A stretch of DNA of 36,098 nucleotides, taken from a virus. The stretch spans positions 1 through 36,098 of the IMG/VR virus record IMGVR_UViG_3300039098_000026; one strand, written 5' to 3'. Position numbers and translations under genes: made by a program. This document shows positions 7,462 through 15,107 of the stretch, piece by piece. The notes below the pieces were generated by a model, which saw nothing but the letters and a program-made list of their open reading frames with translations, was not told the origin of the DNA and made no database searches. The stretch's first letter is position 1; each line of letters begins with the position of its first letter.

Positions 7462-7719
7462 ATGAAACTAAAACAAAATAAAGTTATTAGAATTATTAAT
7501 AACAAGAAACACAAAATGTACTATGGAAGAATTAAACACGGCTTATTTAACTACTTGCTTGTAAGGAAGTATAGAACAGACCAACAGTTACTAGAAATTG
7601 TAAATGATTTTGCAAACAACTTTAAAGAGCATTACACGGCTAAGTCATTAAGAAAGCCAACAGTTTTAGAAGATTATGTAGATAAAGCGTTGGAGATTTA
7701 CGAGAATAATAAAAAATAG
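7462..7719 (+). CDS. Hypothetical basic protein
   Basis: The gene encodes 85 residues after AAAGGAGG. The strongly basic N-terminal half (MKLKQNKVIRIINNKKHKM) suggests nucleic-acid or membrane-surface contact; the C-terminal half is helical. It is the last gene before the promoter at 7756. Function unknown. Confidence 0.68.
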   Translation: MKLKQNKVIRIINNKKHKMYYGRIKHGLFNYLLVRKYRTDQQLLEIVNDFANNFKEHYTAKSLRKPTVLEDYVDKALEIYENNKK

Positions 7720-7755
7720 AACAAATGTTTTGGTTAATATGTACATATGATTTAC

Positions 7756-7784
7756 TTGACTTTACTCATATTATGTGTTATACT
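7756..7784 (+). promoter_or_regulatory. Early-type promoter TTGACT-17-TATACT
   Basis: The -35 box TTGACT (7756-7761), a 17-bp spacer and the -10 box TATACT (7779-7784) sit just upstream of the gene at 7812. The segment TTGACTTTACTCATAT is shared exactly with the promoter at 29627. A 12-bp palindrome ATATGTACATAT lies just upstream (about 7737-7748) and could be an operator. Confidence 0.8.
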
Positions 7785-7811
7785 TAGGTATAATCAAATA
7801 TGGGGGTGCTT

Positions 7812-8051
7812 ATGGAATTTGATAAAATTTATAAAAATATGCCTACATTAAATAAATTAATTAATATGCAAAAATTTAAAGATGTATATTTAAGAATAAA
7901 AGATGATAGTGCTAATGAAGAAGAAGATTGGCTTGTTTGGGATTATTCTTTTAATAATTCTTTTGCTGAAAAAGACCACAATGAACTAATTTATTTGTTT
8001 TGCAGGTTGGGTGTTGATAATTATGAAGATAAAAAAAAGTATAGCATTTGA
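7812..8051 (+). CDS. Small hypothetical protein
   Basis: I prefer ATG 7812, preceded by GGGGG, over the in-frame ATG 7800, giving 79 residues. The sequence is acidic and aromatic with no known motif. It has its own promoter at 7756 and overlaps the next short gene by 29 bases. It ends with TGA, one of several natural TGA stops showing the standard code. Confidence 0.62.
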   Translation: MEFDKIYKNMPTLNKLINMQKFKDVYLRIKDDSANEEEDWLVWDYSFNNSFAEKDHNELIYLFCRLGVDNYEDKKKYSI

Positions 8052-8169
8052 AGAATATCTAAAAGCAAAGACAAGGGTTTTAAAAAAATACGGCAGTTAT
8101 AAAGTTAATGAAGTGTTTAAGGGCGGTGTGGACAATAACACAATAATTGTACATATTCAAAGAAAATAA
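8023..8169 (+). CDS. Very small basic protein
   Basis: ATG 8023 to TAA 8167-8169 encodes 48 residues, overlapping the preceding gene in another frame. Sequence starts MKIKKSIAFEEYLKAK and ends in a short beta-like stretch (NTIIVHIQRK). It ends directly before the operon terminator, which supports it being the last gene of the rightward arm. Confidence 0.55.
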   Translation: MKIKKSIAFEEYLKAKTRVLKKYGSYKVNEVFKGGVDNNTIIVHIQRK

Positions 8170-8170
8170 A

Positions 8171-8200
8171 AAAGAAGAGAGTTTAATTACTCTCTTTTTA
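8171..8200 (+). terminator. Strong terminator of the plus-strand early arm
   Basis: AAGAGAG (8175-8181) pairs with CTCTCTT (8190-8196) around an 8-nt loop, preceded by an A run and followed by TTTTT. The symmetry makes it plausible in both directions. Confidence 0.88.
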
Positions 8201-8607
8201 TTGCATTAAATTGTTATTATAATGTGCAATAAATTACTAAAAACTGGATATGATAATAACAAAAAGTGTGAAACATTGTATCATAAAAAGTATGTTATTG
8301 TATCACATAATGATATGATAAGTGCTAATATATGAGCTATTTAAAGTATAGCTTACATTACTCTGAATTTGTTCTGAATTTGTTCTGAACTATTCAAGTT
8401 ATTCGAATAGTTGGAATAACTGAGATGTTGGGAAAACCCGAATAACTGAACTGTTGGGGATTTCCGAACAGTTGGTTACAGGTTATAACCGACTGACTTG
8501 TATGTTACCTTGTATGTTTTCCTGTATACTGGAAAGCAAGTGCAGTTTCGTTGTTAGTTTCCTGTTGAAAGTGTAATTGACTACCATACCACAAAAAGAC
8601 TAAAAAG

Positions 8608-8680
8608 TGTTATATTTGTCAAACGTACGGCACTTGTCACAAACTTGCCGTATAATTGTCAACATTTGTGACACACACAC
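8608..8680 (+). ncRNA. Possible pseudoknotted small RNA
   Basis: TACGGCA (8626-8632) pairs with TGCCGTA (8646-8652), while TGTCACAAA (8635-8643), inside that loop, pairs with TTTGTGACA (8665-8673). Crossing stems of 7 and 9 perfect pairs give an H-type pseudoknot. An extended -10-like TGT-TATATT (8608-8616) would start transcription at about 8623, just before the structure. No terminator as clear as that of the 835-930 RNA follows. At DNA level the same dyads could instead bind protein. Confidence 0.4.
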
Positions 8681-8698
8681 AAAAAGGGGTGTATTTTG

Positions 8699-8761
8699 TT
8701 TTGTTCCGCAAGTGCTAAAAATAGGGTTAAAATGCTACTATCGGACATTTGCGGAACAAAA
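8699..8761. repeat. 16-bp inverted repeat with 31-bp spacer
   Basis: TTTTGTTCCGCAAGTG (8699-8714) and CATTTGCGGAACAAAA (8746-8761) are complementary at 15 of 16 positions, the odd pair being G:T. This may be a large hairpin, an operator pair or an origin element; it lies just upstream of the late-operon terminator. Confidence 0.75.
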
Positions 8762-8790
8762 TAGAGTATTTTTTCTTTTTGGTGTCCAAT

Positions 8791-8815
8791 AAAAAACCAC
8801 CCATTTAGAGTGGTT
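8791..8815 (-). terminator. Terminator of the late (minus) operon
   Basis: On the minus strand AACCAC/GTGGTT forms a hairpin (8795-8815) followed by a T run (A run at 8791-8796 on the plus strand), just after the last minus-strand gene at 8841. Confidence 0.82.
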
Positions 8816-8840
8816 AAGTATTTATTTTTTAGGACACTTT

Positions 8841-9125
8841 TTATTCCAAAACGCCTTTCCTTTTTAGCTTTCTAACAACTATAACACTCAACCATATAGT
8901 TAATGGTATAGCTGGAATTGGAAGTGGCAATGATATAAAACCAAATATGCTCCAACCAGTTCCAATCAAAAACTGTGAATTAATCACATAACCAACAATT
9001 AAAGTTATCAATGCTGGCGAATAAACTACCGACCAACATATTAAAAATATTAATGTGTTTATTATTAGGTTTTTAAGCCCTTGTCTTTTTATGTTATTGA
9101 ACGCCTGCTTTATCTTTTTTAACAT
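8841..9125 (-). CDS. Small membrane protein, holin-like candidate
   Basis: The protein is 94 residues: a basic N-terminus (MLKKIKQAFNNIKRQ), about three hydrophobic segments (roughly 18-47, 51-65 and 69-85) and a basic C-terminus (RKLKRKG). Size, topology and position at the end of the late operon fit a holin, but there is no recognisable endolysin partner. It overlaps the upstream 303-residue gene by 32 bases. Holin role is inference. Confidence 0.65.
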   Translation of the reverse strand: MLKKIKQAFNNIKRQGLKNLIINTLIFLICWSVVYSPALITLIVGYVINSQFLIGTGWSIFGFISLPLPIPAIPLTIWLSVIVVRKLKRKGVLE

Positions 9126-10005
9126 CTTGTAACCCCTCTGTTGTGAAGAAATCTTGGCTTTGACTAATTAAAAAGTCAGTACTAAAAGCATCTCGCTTTT
9201 TCATAACATTAACTCTACTAACAGTTTCGTGTCTATACGATAGATAGAAAGATATTAAAGCAGTAAATGCCAACCCTGCAACAGCAGTTAATCCTACATA
9301 CCAAGCGTATAATTTATTCTCTGGAAAAGCCATTAAAAGTCTAGGTAGTATAAATGAAAACGCACTCGTAATAACACCCCAAATAACATATTCACCAAGC
9401 TTTATCCATTTGATATTATCCGAAAGGCTATATATCCTAGAATATACCGAGCCAGTTGAGAACAGTGATATTTTATATGGTCTAACTTTAACGCTTCTAT
9501 AAACAAGCCTAATCAATACTCTTTTTTGTCTTTTGCCTAAATCTTTTTGATTGTTAATCCACTCTTTTGCTGTTTCCTCTTCTATTTCAGTATCTTTTTC
9601 TTTAATCAATAAATCCTTAGCACTATTATAAAAGTGTTGGTCTATTCCTCTTCTATCAAGCTTTGAGTGTATCTTGTTTAGCTTTTCATCATCAGTAAGT
9701 TTTTTACACCAAACCTTTCTTTGGTCATAGGTGGTTTTAGTTTTCACAAGGTTTCTATTTTTGTTCAAAGTGTTTTTATTGGTTGTGTGTATTTCACTTG
9801 ATACCCCAACCATTTTGCCTTTCATATTATATAAAACCTTTAACATCCCAGCACCTGCCACCATTATAATACCAACCGCCATCATTAACTCTGTTAGTGG
9901 GTCAAGCCCTGCAACAACAGTAACACCAAATACTACAAATACAAATATTGCGACAGTCGCCACTACTAATAATATATCAAATACTAGTTTTTTTACATCT
10001 TCCAT
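9094..10005 (-). CDS. Multi-pass membrane protein, unknown function
   Basis: The protein is 303 residues with two hydrophobic helices near the N-terminus (about 8-32 and 38-56), a long charged cytosolic-type segment (about 65-205), two more helices (about 208-228 and 235-260) and a polar C-terminus. I know no phage structural or lysis family with this layout. It sits in a cluster of membrane proteins in the late operon; possible roles are host-membrane remodelling, release or exclusion. Confidence 0.7.
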   Translation of the reverse strand: MEDVKKLVFDILLVVATVAIFVFVVFGVTVVAGLDPLTELMMAVGIIMVAGAGMLKVLYNMKGKMVGVSSEIHTTNKNTLNKNRNLVKTKTTYDQRKVWCKKLTDDEKLNKIHSKLDRRGIDQHFYNSAKDLLIKEKDTEIEEETAKEWINNQKDLGKRQKRVLIRLVYRSVKVRPYKISLFSTGSVYSRIYSLSDNIKWIKLGEYVIWGVITSAFSFILPRLLMAFPENKLYAWYVGLTAVAGLAFTALISFYLSYRHETVSRVNVMKKRDAFSTDFLISQSQDFFTTEGLQDVKKDKAGVQ

Positions 10006-10008
10006 AAT

Positions 10009-10515
10009 CTACTCCAATCCCAGTTCTATTACTGGTTTTTCTTTTTTAACCATATTGTGTACCAACCCAAACATTGAACCGATAAACGCAAGTGCCACTA
10101 TTAGCAACCAGTTTTGTACTAGATTTTCTGTTAGTCTTGACATCAAATAAAATATAAATGTTATAATTCCTAGTTTGAAAAACTTAATAATGTTCAACCC
10201 AAACCATCTTATAAATCCGTACTTACGTTTAATAAAATAATCCCTAAGAGATTTAACACCATATTTCCTAAGTGTAAATTCTCTTATCTTTTTTCTTAAT
10301 CCTATAAATAAAACTGTTAATGCTAGTATGCCATAAATTGTAAGTTTCCACGCAATGTGAACTTCAATGTATTTAACTTTTGTTCCGATAAATACCAACG
10401 GCAACACCCAAGTAAATATAAAATTTAATACCTCAAACTTGTTTGACCAAATATATTTAGAGCGTTTTGTTATGCTCCCCCATATTCTTTTAATAAATCC
10501 TTTCAACTTTCTCAT
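10009..10515 (-). CDS. Multi-pass membrane protein, unknown function
   Basis: The 168-residue protein has a very basic N-terminus (MRKLKGFIKRIWGS) and about four hydrophobic segments (roughly 28-45, 56-73, 108-128, 134-155) separated by a basic loop. It overlaps the upstream gene by 26 bases and lies four bases from the next, so the group is translated as a unit. No family recognised. Confidence 0.68.
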   Translation of the reverse strand: MRKLKGFIKRIWGSITKRSKYIWSNKFEVLNFIFTWVLPLVFIGTKVKYIEVHIAWKLTIYGILALTVLFIGLRKKIREFTLRKYGVKSLRDYFIKRKYGFIRWFGLNIIKFFKLGIITFIFYLMSRLTENLVQNWLLIVALAFIGSMFGLVHNMVKKEKPVIELGLE

Positions 10516-11005
10516 CTTTTACCGCCTTTTTGCCAGCTTTCTTTTTTGCCTTACGCTCCTTGCGTGTTAAACGCACCTCTTCGCTTTGTGGCTCTTCTTC
10601 TACCTCTTCCACGACTTCTCGGCCAATGGTTTCGTTTTCACCTGTTAGAACGGCTAATTTAGCCTCATACGTATCTTGCAATACTTCCATAGCTTCCGCG
10701 TTGCTTTCAATCATAGTTAATCTAAAAGCATCTTGTTTTGCATATTCTTGGATTTGTCTTTGTTCCATTCTGTCCACAACGCCTTTATTATATTTTACTA
10801 TATTTAAAATGTTTGCAACCTTGACTTTAATTTTGTTTACTTTTCTAAGCAACCCAGCTGTCAATTTATTAACAATTATTTTTGAAGTTGATTTTGAAAA
10901 CAATTCCCTAATTGTAACAGTACCCCACCTAGATGCTAGTAGTGTTAAAATACCCGCACTAACTACTTCCCAGTTTTCGCCTATATCTATTAAAAATTCT
11001 TCCAT
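10490..11005 (-). CDS. Membrane-anchored coiled-coil protein, unknown function
   Basis: The protein is 171 residues. A weakly hydrophobic N-terminal segment (about 13-28) precedes a basic helical region (about 42-75), a helical segment (about 80-120), an acidic cluster (EEVEEEP) and a Lys/Arg-rich tail. The switch from acidic to basic charge at the C-terminus is unusual. Its start overlaps the preceding stop by one base. Not assigned. Confidence 0.62.
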   Translation of the reverse strand: MEEFLIDIGENWEVVSAGILTLLASRWGTVTIRELFSKSTSKIIVNKLTAGLLRKVNKIKVKVANILNIVKYNKGVVDRMEQRQIQEYAKQDAFRLTMIESNAEAMEVLQDTYEAKLAVLTGENETIGREVVEEVEEEPQSEEVRLTRKERKAKKKAGKKAVKDEKVERIY

Positions 11006-11286
11006 TATTGTTCTCCTTTGCTGATACAGTTGTCTTGGTGTACCATTTTTTTACTTAATATTTTTCCAGTCATTGGGTTGGGTATAATCTTTGGTTTATC
11101 TATTAAACAAAACCCCTCATTCTCTAACTGTTTATACCATTCTTGCTTTTTCAAAATTTCTGCATCAATCTTCTTATTGAAAACCAATTTTTTATTTTGC
11201 AATTTCTCAATATCTTTTTTAGCCACTTGCAGATATTGACAGCCCTCACTTAAACCAATGTCTTCTTCTTTAACTATTCGCCTCAT
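11005..11286 (-). CDS. Hypothetical protein
   Basis: The gene encodes 93 residues, mostly charged and helical (VAKKDIEKLQNKKLVFNKKI), with two isolated cysteines and no membrane segment. Starts in-phase with GGAGAG upstream and overlaps the HExxH gene's end by 17 bases. Function unknown. Confidence 0.6.
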   Translation of the reverse strand: MRRIVKEEDIGLSEGCQYLQVAKKDIEKLQNKKLVFNKKIDAEILKKQEWYKQLENEGFCLIDKPKIIPNPMTGKILSKKMVHQDNCISKGEQ

Positions 11287-11797
11287 AGGTTCTCTCCTTA
11301 TAATAATTTACTAATAATTGTGTACAGTCGTAGTTGCCTTTGTAACCACCCAACAGCACCTGCCTTGCTAATTTACTAGCACTATATCTTAAATAGTCTA
11401 TATCACTCTCCCACAGCCTTATAATCGCATTGTGGTTTGCTTTATACTCACGTATTGTAAAATATGTGTGTTCTATTTCGTGTGCCATAACGACAGGCAA
11501 ATTTGGTGTACTGTAATTAATATGTATTCTATTTCCATAATAGTGTGCCTTGTTCTCAGTACTATTGATTATTTGTATTTTCTTTCCATAAAGGTTTTTA
11601 ACATCCCTTTCAATTTCAAATAAATTAGTGTTTATAACTCTATCAATTAAAAAATATTCAAACGTGTCGTTAATTTCTTCGGCACTTGCTGTGATTTTCA
11701 ATGTGGCGTTTCTACCATATGCTATGAGTGAAATTGTTCCAAACATAGATACAGTAAAACACACCAATAAAATTAATAAAAATTTAATCGTTTTCAT
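11270..11797 (-). CDS. Exported zincin-like HExxH protein
   Basis: The 175-residue protein has a signal peptide or anchor (about 3-27: basic start then hydrophobic core) and a zinc-protease motif H106-E-I-E-H110 (VMAHEIEHTYF), with E117 as a possible further ligand. This is the HExxH arrangement of metallopeptidases acting outside the cytoplasm. It lies at the head of the membrane-protein cluster, just after the fibre genes. It could cleave a surface protein during entry or release, or replace a conventional lysin. Active-site call is from the motif only. Confidence 0.65.
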   Translation of the reverse strand: MKTIKFLLILLVCFTVSMFGTISLIAYGRNATLKITASAEEINDTFEYFLIDRVINTNLFEIERDVKNLYGKKIQIINSTENKAHYYGNRIHINYSTPNLPVVMAHEIEHTYFTIREYKANHNAIIRLWESDIDYLRYSASKLARQVLLGGYKGNYDCTQLLVNYYKERTYEANS

Positions 11798-11873
11798 AGT
11801 CTGGGTTTACCTTTTCTTCACCATTCTCATCTTGTAATATTAATGGCTCTAATTCTTCATATTGTTCACACAT
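11784..11873 (-). CDS. Very small acidic ORF
   Basis: ATG at 11873 to TAA at 11784 encodes 29 residues, strongly acidic (MCEQYEELEPLILQDENG). A GAGGAG site precedes it, and it overlaps both neighbours by 8 and 14 bases, which suggests a coupling peptide or a real tiny protein. Confidence 0.45.
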   Translation of the reverse strand: MCEQYEELEPLILQDENGEEKVNPDYEND

Positions 11874-12060
11874 TTCGTAACTCCTCACCAAGAGCTTGAA
11901 CATCCTTTCCTGCATTTCCTGTTAGCGTGCGTTCTTCTCCAAGTTCATCTAATTCTATAACTGTAAATGGCATTAACTTTTCTTGTATAAGGTCTCCAAA
12001 TTCATTAAACATTCTTTGTTTAAACTCTAAATATAGAGCTTCTTTTTCTTCATATGTCAT
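11866..12060 (-). CDS. Small acidic protein after the tail fibre
   Basis: The gene encodes 64 residues, acidic and helical at the N-terminus, ending VQALGEELRNV. It follows the large fibre gene with one base between them. Position resembles the small proteins that follow fibre genes in many siphovirus-type modules, but there is no clear sequence match. Confidence 0.62.
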   Translation of the reverse strand: MTYEEKEALYLEFKQRMFNEFGDLIQEKLMPFTVIELDELGEERTLTGNAGKDVQALGEELRNV

Positions 12061-12061
12061 A

Positions 12062-15000
12062 TTACACCGCCTTTCCTAATCTTACTAATTGATAATCAAA
12101 ACTACCTGTGTTTGCATTTTGTGTACATATATCTAATGCAGTTGCATCATAAGCTATAATAAATTGAATTATAACATTTGTGTCAGAGGTTGATATAAAG
12201 TCTGCATACATACGGTGGTTTGTTCCAAATTTCTTTGATATTGTAATTTCATCTTGTGCACCTGCTGTGCTATCTAATCCATCAGCAACCAACGTTATAC
12301 CAGTTGTAAATGTATCTGACAACCCATCAGTCCTTTGTTTATAACCTTCATCCCTAAGAGTAGCACCCTCTTTAAAAGCTATCCTTATAAAGTTTGCTAT
12401 GCTTGAACTGTTTGTAATGTATAGTTTATATATACCATCATCTATAAGCGTGTTAGCTATGAATACTCCACCTGCTGTTGGGTTGGTTACTGTTCCCTCA
12501 GCAACTACCGTTCCAAAGCCACCAGCTCCACCACCTAATGCAGATTTCTTAACATATTTAACAGCACCACTATCTTCGCTGTCGTTAATAGCTATAAGGT
12601 CATCATCGTGTGGCGTAACCTTTTCATCATACCCACCGAAATCTATATTAAGTTTGTTTGGGTCGTTGGTCATTTCTTGCCAAGCACCCCATACTGGACT
12701 AGCTAAATCAATTTGACCCCACCTAATCCAAGCATCATCATTAAACGGCTCTCCATATGTTTGTTGTATATACTCAACATCTGAAAGCCTTTGACCTCTT
12801 ATAACAGTAATAAACCCAGTCACTACACTAGCATCTGTTGGTCTATTTGTTATAGTACCACGAATTGAATAACGCCCACTATCTACATAATCATTTGCAT
12901 CTACATTGCCTGTAACTTCTTGTACAGTTAATGCTTCAACAGCCTCTTTGCTAGTTGTGGCAGTTGCCAATTCAGCTTTTGTACTTGTATTAGTAATTGC
13001 TGTATCTGGATGTTGGTCTGGTAAACTTCTATCAGATAGTATTGAGTGACTTGTACTAGACAATGCACCTCCACCTACTACTGATGCTTCCCTATAATCA
13101 GTTGCTATTGAACCATCTGCTGTTGAAACAGATGCCGACTTGTATGTGTTTGCAAATGAACTTTTTGTTTTATAAAGTTTAGAATAAGCGTGTGTATATT
13201 CTGGTGCTGGTATTAAACCTCTTATAATTCCAAGTTCTGTACTTATACCCTCATCCGCATCATTCGCATCATCATAAAAACCAAACCCCATTATACTTAT
13301 ATAATTTGTTCGTGTTTTATCTACTTCTGGTATTGCATATATATGTCGCCATACATATTTGTTGTCATCTGGCTCAGCCACACTATATGTAGAGCCACTT
13401 AATAAGTTATAAGCAAGCCTACCAGTTCCTGTTGTTGATAGTCCATATTGATTTTCAGCAGTTCTTGTAAACACAGGAGTTCCTGTTCCTACAAAAGCAT
13501 ATTCCCTAATATCATCTGTTGTGCCTTTTTCTGTAATTGCGTGTGTAATGTCCTCATCTTTATTTCTACCGCTTGTTAAAGAAAACTCTAATGCAGTATC
13601 ATCTGTTGGGTTTGCAACATCTATATTTGGTATTGTTATTGCCATTCCATCTAAGTATACAGTTCCTATTGATTGATGAGCCCATAAATGTGTTGTTGGT
13701 GGCATTAATCCGTGTCTTTCATCTAGTATAAATTCAGCTCTTTGTTCTGCAAAATTCCAATTAAAAATACTAACTAAACATTTATTTAAAACAAAGTTTT
13801 CAAAATCTTCCCCATCTGGATTTGCCATTGTAGTTAATACATCATCATCAAAATAAACTGCGTGTAAACCATCTACATCTGTAAATACTACACTTTGGTC
13901 AGATGTTTTTTCAAACTTTTCGCCATTTTGGTAAAAATGATAGTCTGATATTTTAACTAAATTAAAAGTGTGTGCAAGTTCAGTTATATTCATAGATGTT
14001 TTAAATCTTTCATCAGGTGGAAACCCGTTTTGGTTTGTAACATCTACTGTTAATTCACTATAAGTAGGGTTTACCTCTATAACACCATCAGTTGCGTGTA
14101 TTACAACAACCTCTCCTATGGTTGTAATAAAATGCCCATCAACAGGTCTAACCTTTGTCATTAGCCCATCTTCACCCAAATATACTTTATTACTTGTATA
14201 ACCACTCCAATCAGATGTATCTAAACCTCTTACTAAACCACTTTTTGTAGCTATTCCAACGCTGTCTTCTGCTATGTCGTGAGTAATAACAGCAATAGGT
14301 GACCTTAGATTTTTATATCTAGCATCAGCCTTTACTGCGTTAATGTAAAACGAACCATCAATAGTTTCACTTCCATCTAGCGTGGCTACCGTACCATTTG
14401 CTAGTGTGCCTGTACCCCTCCAAACTATGTCTGCTATTGTTTCTTTACCAATCTCTAATTCAGTATCTGTGTGTATATCTCTAAATACTAACCCGTTTTT
14501 TTCTTTACTATAAAAGAATTGCCCATCTTCATATGTTGGGTCTGGGTCTTGTTGGTTAAGTTTTAAAACATCTACATCATTTGCCTTAACATACTCACTT
14601 GCAAGCTCTCCACCTAATTTTGGACTATCTAAAACATCAACGCTGATTTGATTATTGATATTGTCAACATTTGTTTCAGCTGTTGCTGTGTCTAGCCCTG
14701 TGTAGTCATCACCAGTTCCCTCATTGATAACTCTAATTCCGCTATCTAATATGGCAAGGTCTTCTTCTCCACTTGCAACTATTAAATTGATACCGCCTGC
14801 ATCATATACATTAAAGCTAATTTTAAGCGTTCCTGCATACAGCGTTTCAGTACCCACCAAGTCGTAATAAAAATCAGTACCACTAAGCACCATATTTTTA
14901 GTTTCTGGCTTTGTACCTTTTTCACGCCTAAACTTTATTTGCATATCAAAGCTACTTGTACCATAATCAGCACTGTCAATTACGACACGCACTGTACCGC

Positions 15001-15097
15001 TTGAACCCTGATGTATTGGGTCTATGCTTGATGGTGCAGTTAAAACTCCGTTAGCGTTCATTGTATAGGTTATTGTATTTGTTATTCCTATTGCCAT
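12062..15097 (-). CDS. Large tail fibre / baseplate upper-type receptor-binding protein
   Basis: The start is placed at the ATG at 15097, behind AAGGAG; a more upstream ATG would overlap the previous gene. The product is 1011 residues. The N-terminal ~130 residues (SSGTVRVVIDSADYG, MQIKFRREKG) resemble the BppU N-terminal domain that anchors baseplate proteins. A helical joint follows (TATAETNVDNINNQ), then repeated beta-rich blocks with many Thr, Asp and Gly, typical of fibres, and a compact C-terminal domain. It should form the adsorption device with the 836-residue protein upstream. BppU assignment rests on pattern memory. Confidence 0.75.
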   Translation of the reverse strand: MAIGITNTITYTMNANGVLTAPSSIDPIHQGSSGTVRVVIDSADYGTSSFDMQIKFRREKGTKPETKNMVLSGTDFYYDLVGTETLYAGTLKISFNVYDAGGINLIVASGEEDLAILDSGIRVINEGTGDDYTGLDTATAETNVDNINNQISVDVLDSPKLGGELASEYVKANDVDVLKLNQQDPDPTYEDGQFFYSKEKNGLVFRDIHTDTELEIGKETIADIVWRGTGTLANGTVATLDGSETIDGSFYINAVKADARYKNLRSPIAVITHDIAEDSVGIATKSGLVRGLDTSDWSGYTSNKVYLGEDGLMTKVRPVDGHFITTIGEVVVIHATDGVIEVNPTYSELTVDVTNQNGFPPDERFKTSMNITELAHTFNLVKISDYHFYQNGEKFEKTSDQSVVFTDVDGLHAVYFDDDVLTTMANPDGEDFENFVLNKCLVSIFNWNFAEQRAEFILDERHGLMPPTTHLWAHQSIGTVYLDGMAITIPNIDVANPTDDTALEFSLTSGRNKDEDITHAITEKGTTDDIREYAFVGTGTPVFTRTAENQYGLSTTGTGRLAYNLLSGSTYSVAEPDDNKYVWRHIYAIPEVDKTRTNYISIMGFGFYDDANDADEGISTELGIIRGLIPAPEYTHAYSKLYKTKSSFANTYKSASVSTADGSIATDYREASVVGGGALSSTSHSILSDRSLPDQHPDTAITNTSTKAELATATTSKEAVEALTVQEVTGNVDANDYVDSGRYSIRGTITNRPTDASVVTGFITVIRGQRLSDVEYIQQTYGEPFNDDAWIRWGQIDLASPVWGAWQEMTNDPNKLNIDFGGYDEKVTPHDDDLIAINDSEDSGAVKYVKKSALGGGAGGFGTVVAEGTVTNPTAGGVFIANTLIDDGIYKLYITNSSSIANFIRIAFKEGATLRDEGYKQRTDGLSDTFTTGITLVADGLDSTAGAQDEITISKKFGTNHRMYADFISTSDTNVIIQFIIAYDATALDICTQNANTGSFDYQLVRLGKAV

Positions 15098-15107
15098 TTC
15101 TTTCTCC

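Larger units (their letters stand above)
8201..8790. other. Non-coding, dyad-rich region between convergent operons
   Basis: No convincing gene lies here; the one open frame over 60 codons has no ribosome site. Structure seen: the inverted repeat TTGTTATTAT (8211-8220)/ATAATAACAA (8253-8262), tandem CTGAATTTGTT near 8351-8372, and related blocks GAATAGTTGG (8405), GAATAACTGA (8414 and 8440, 26 bp apart) and GAACAGTTGG (8466). Local dyads are GTTATTC/GAATAAC and AACTGTT/AACAGTT. A pseudoknot-like RNA and a 16-bp inverted repeat follow. It could be a second origin, a packaging site or a regulatory hub. Confidence 0.6.

Noticed and set aside
8607-8792. 61-codon plus-strand ORF in the intergenic region
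   Set aside because: It has no ribosome site and its codons overlap the pseudoknot and the inverted repeat; DNA structure explains the segment better.
9731-11239. Plus-strand Thr/Ser/Phe-rich ORFs opposite the membrane-protein cluster
   Set aside because: Antisense of hydrophobic and charged minus-strand genes; no initiation signals.
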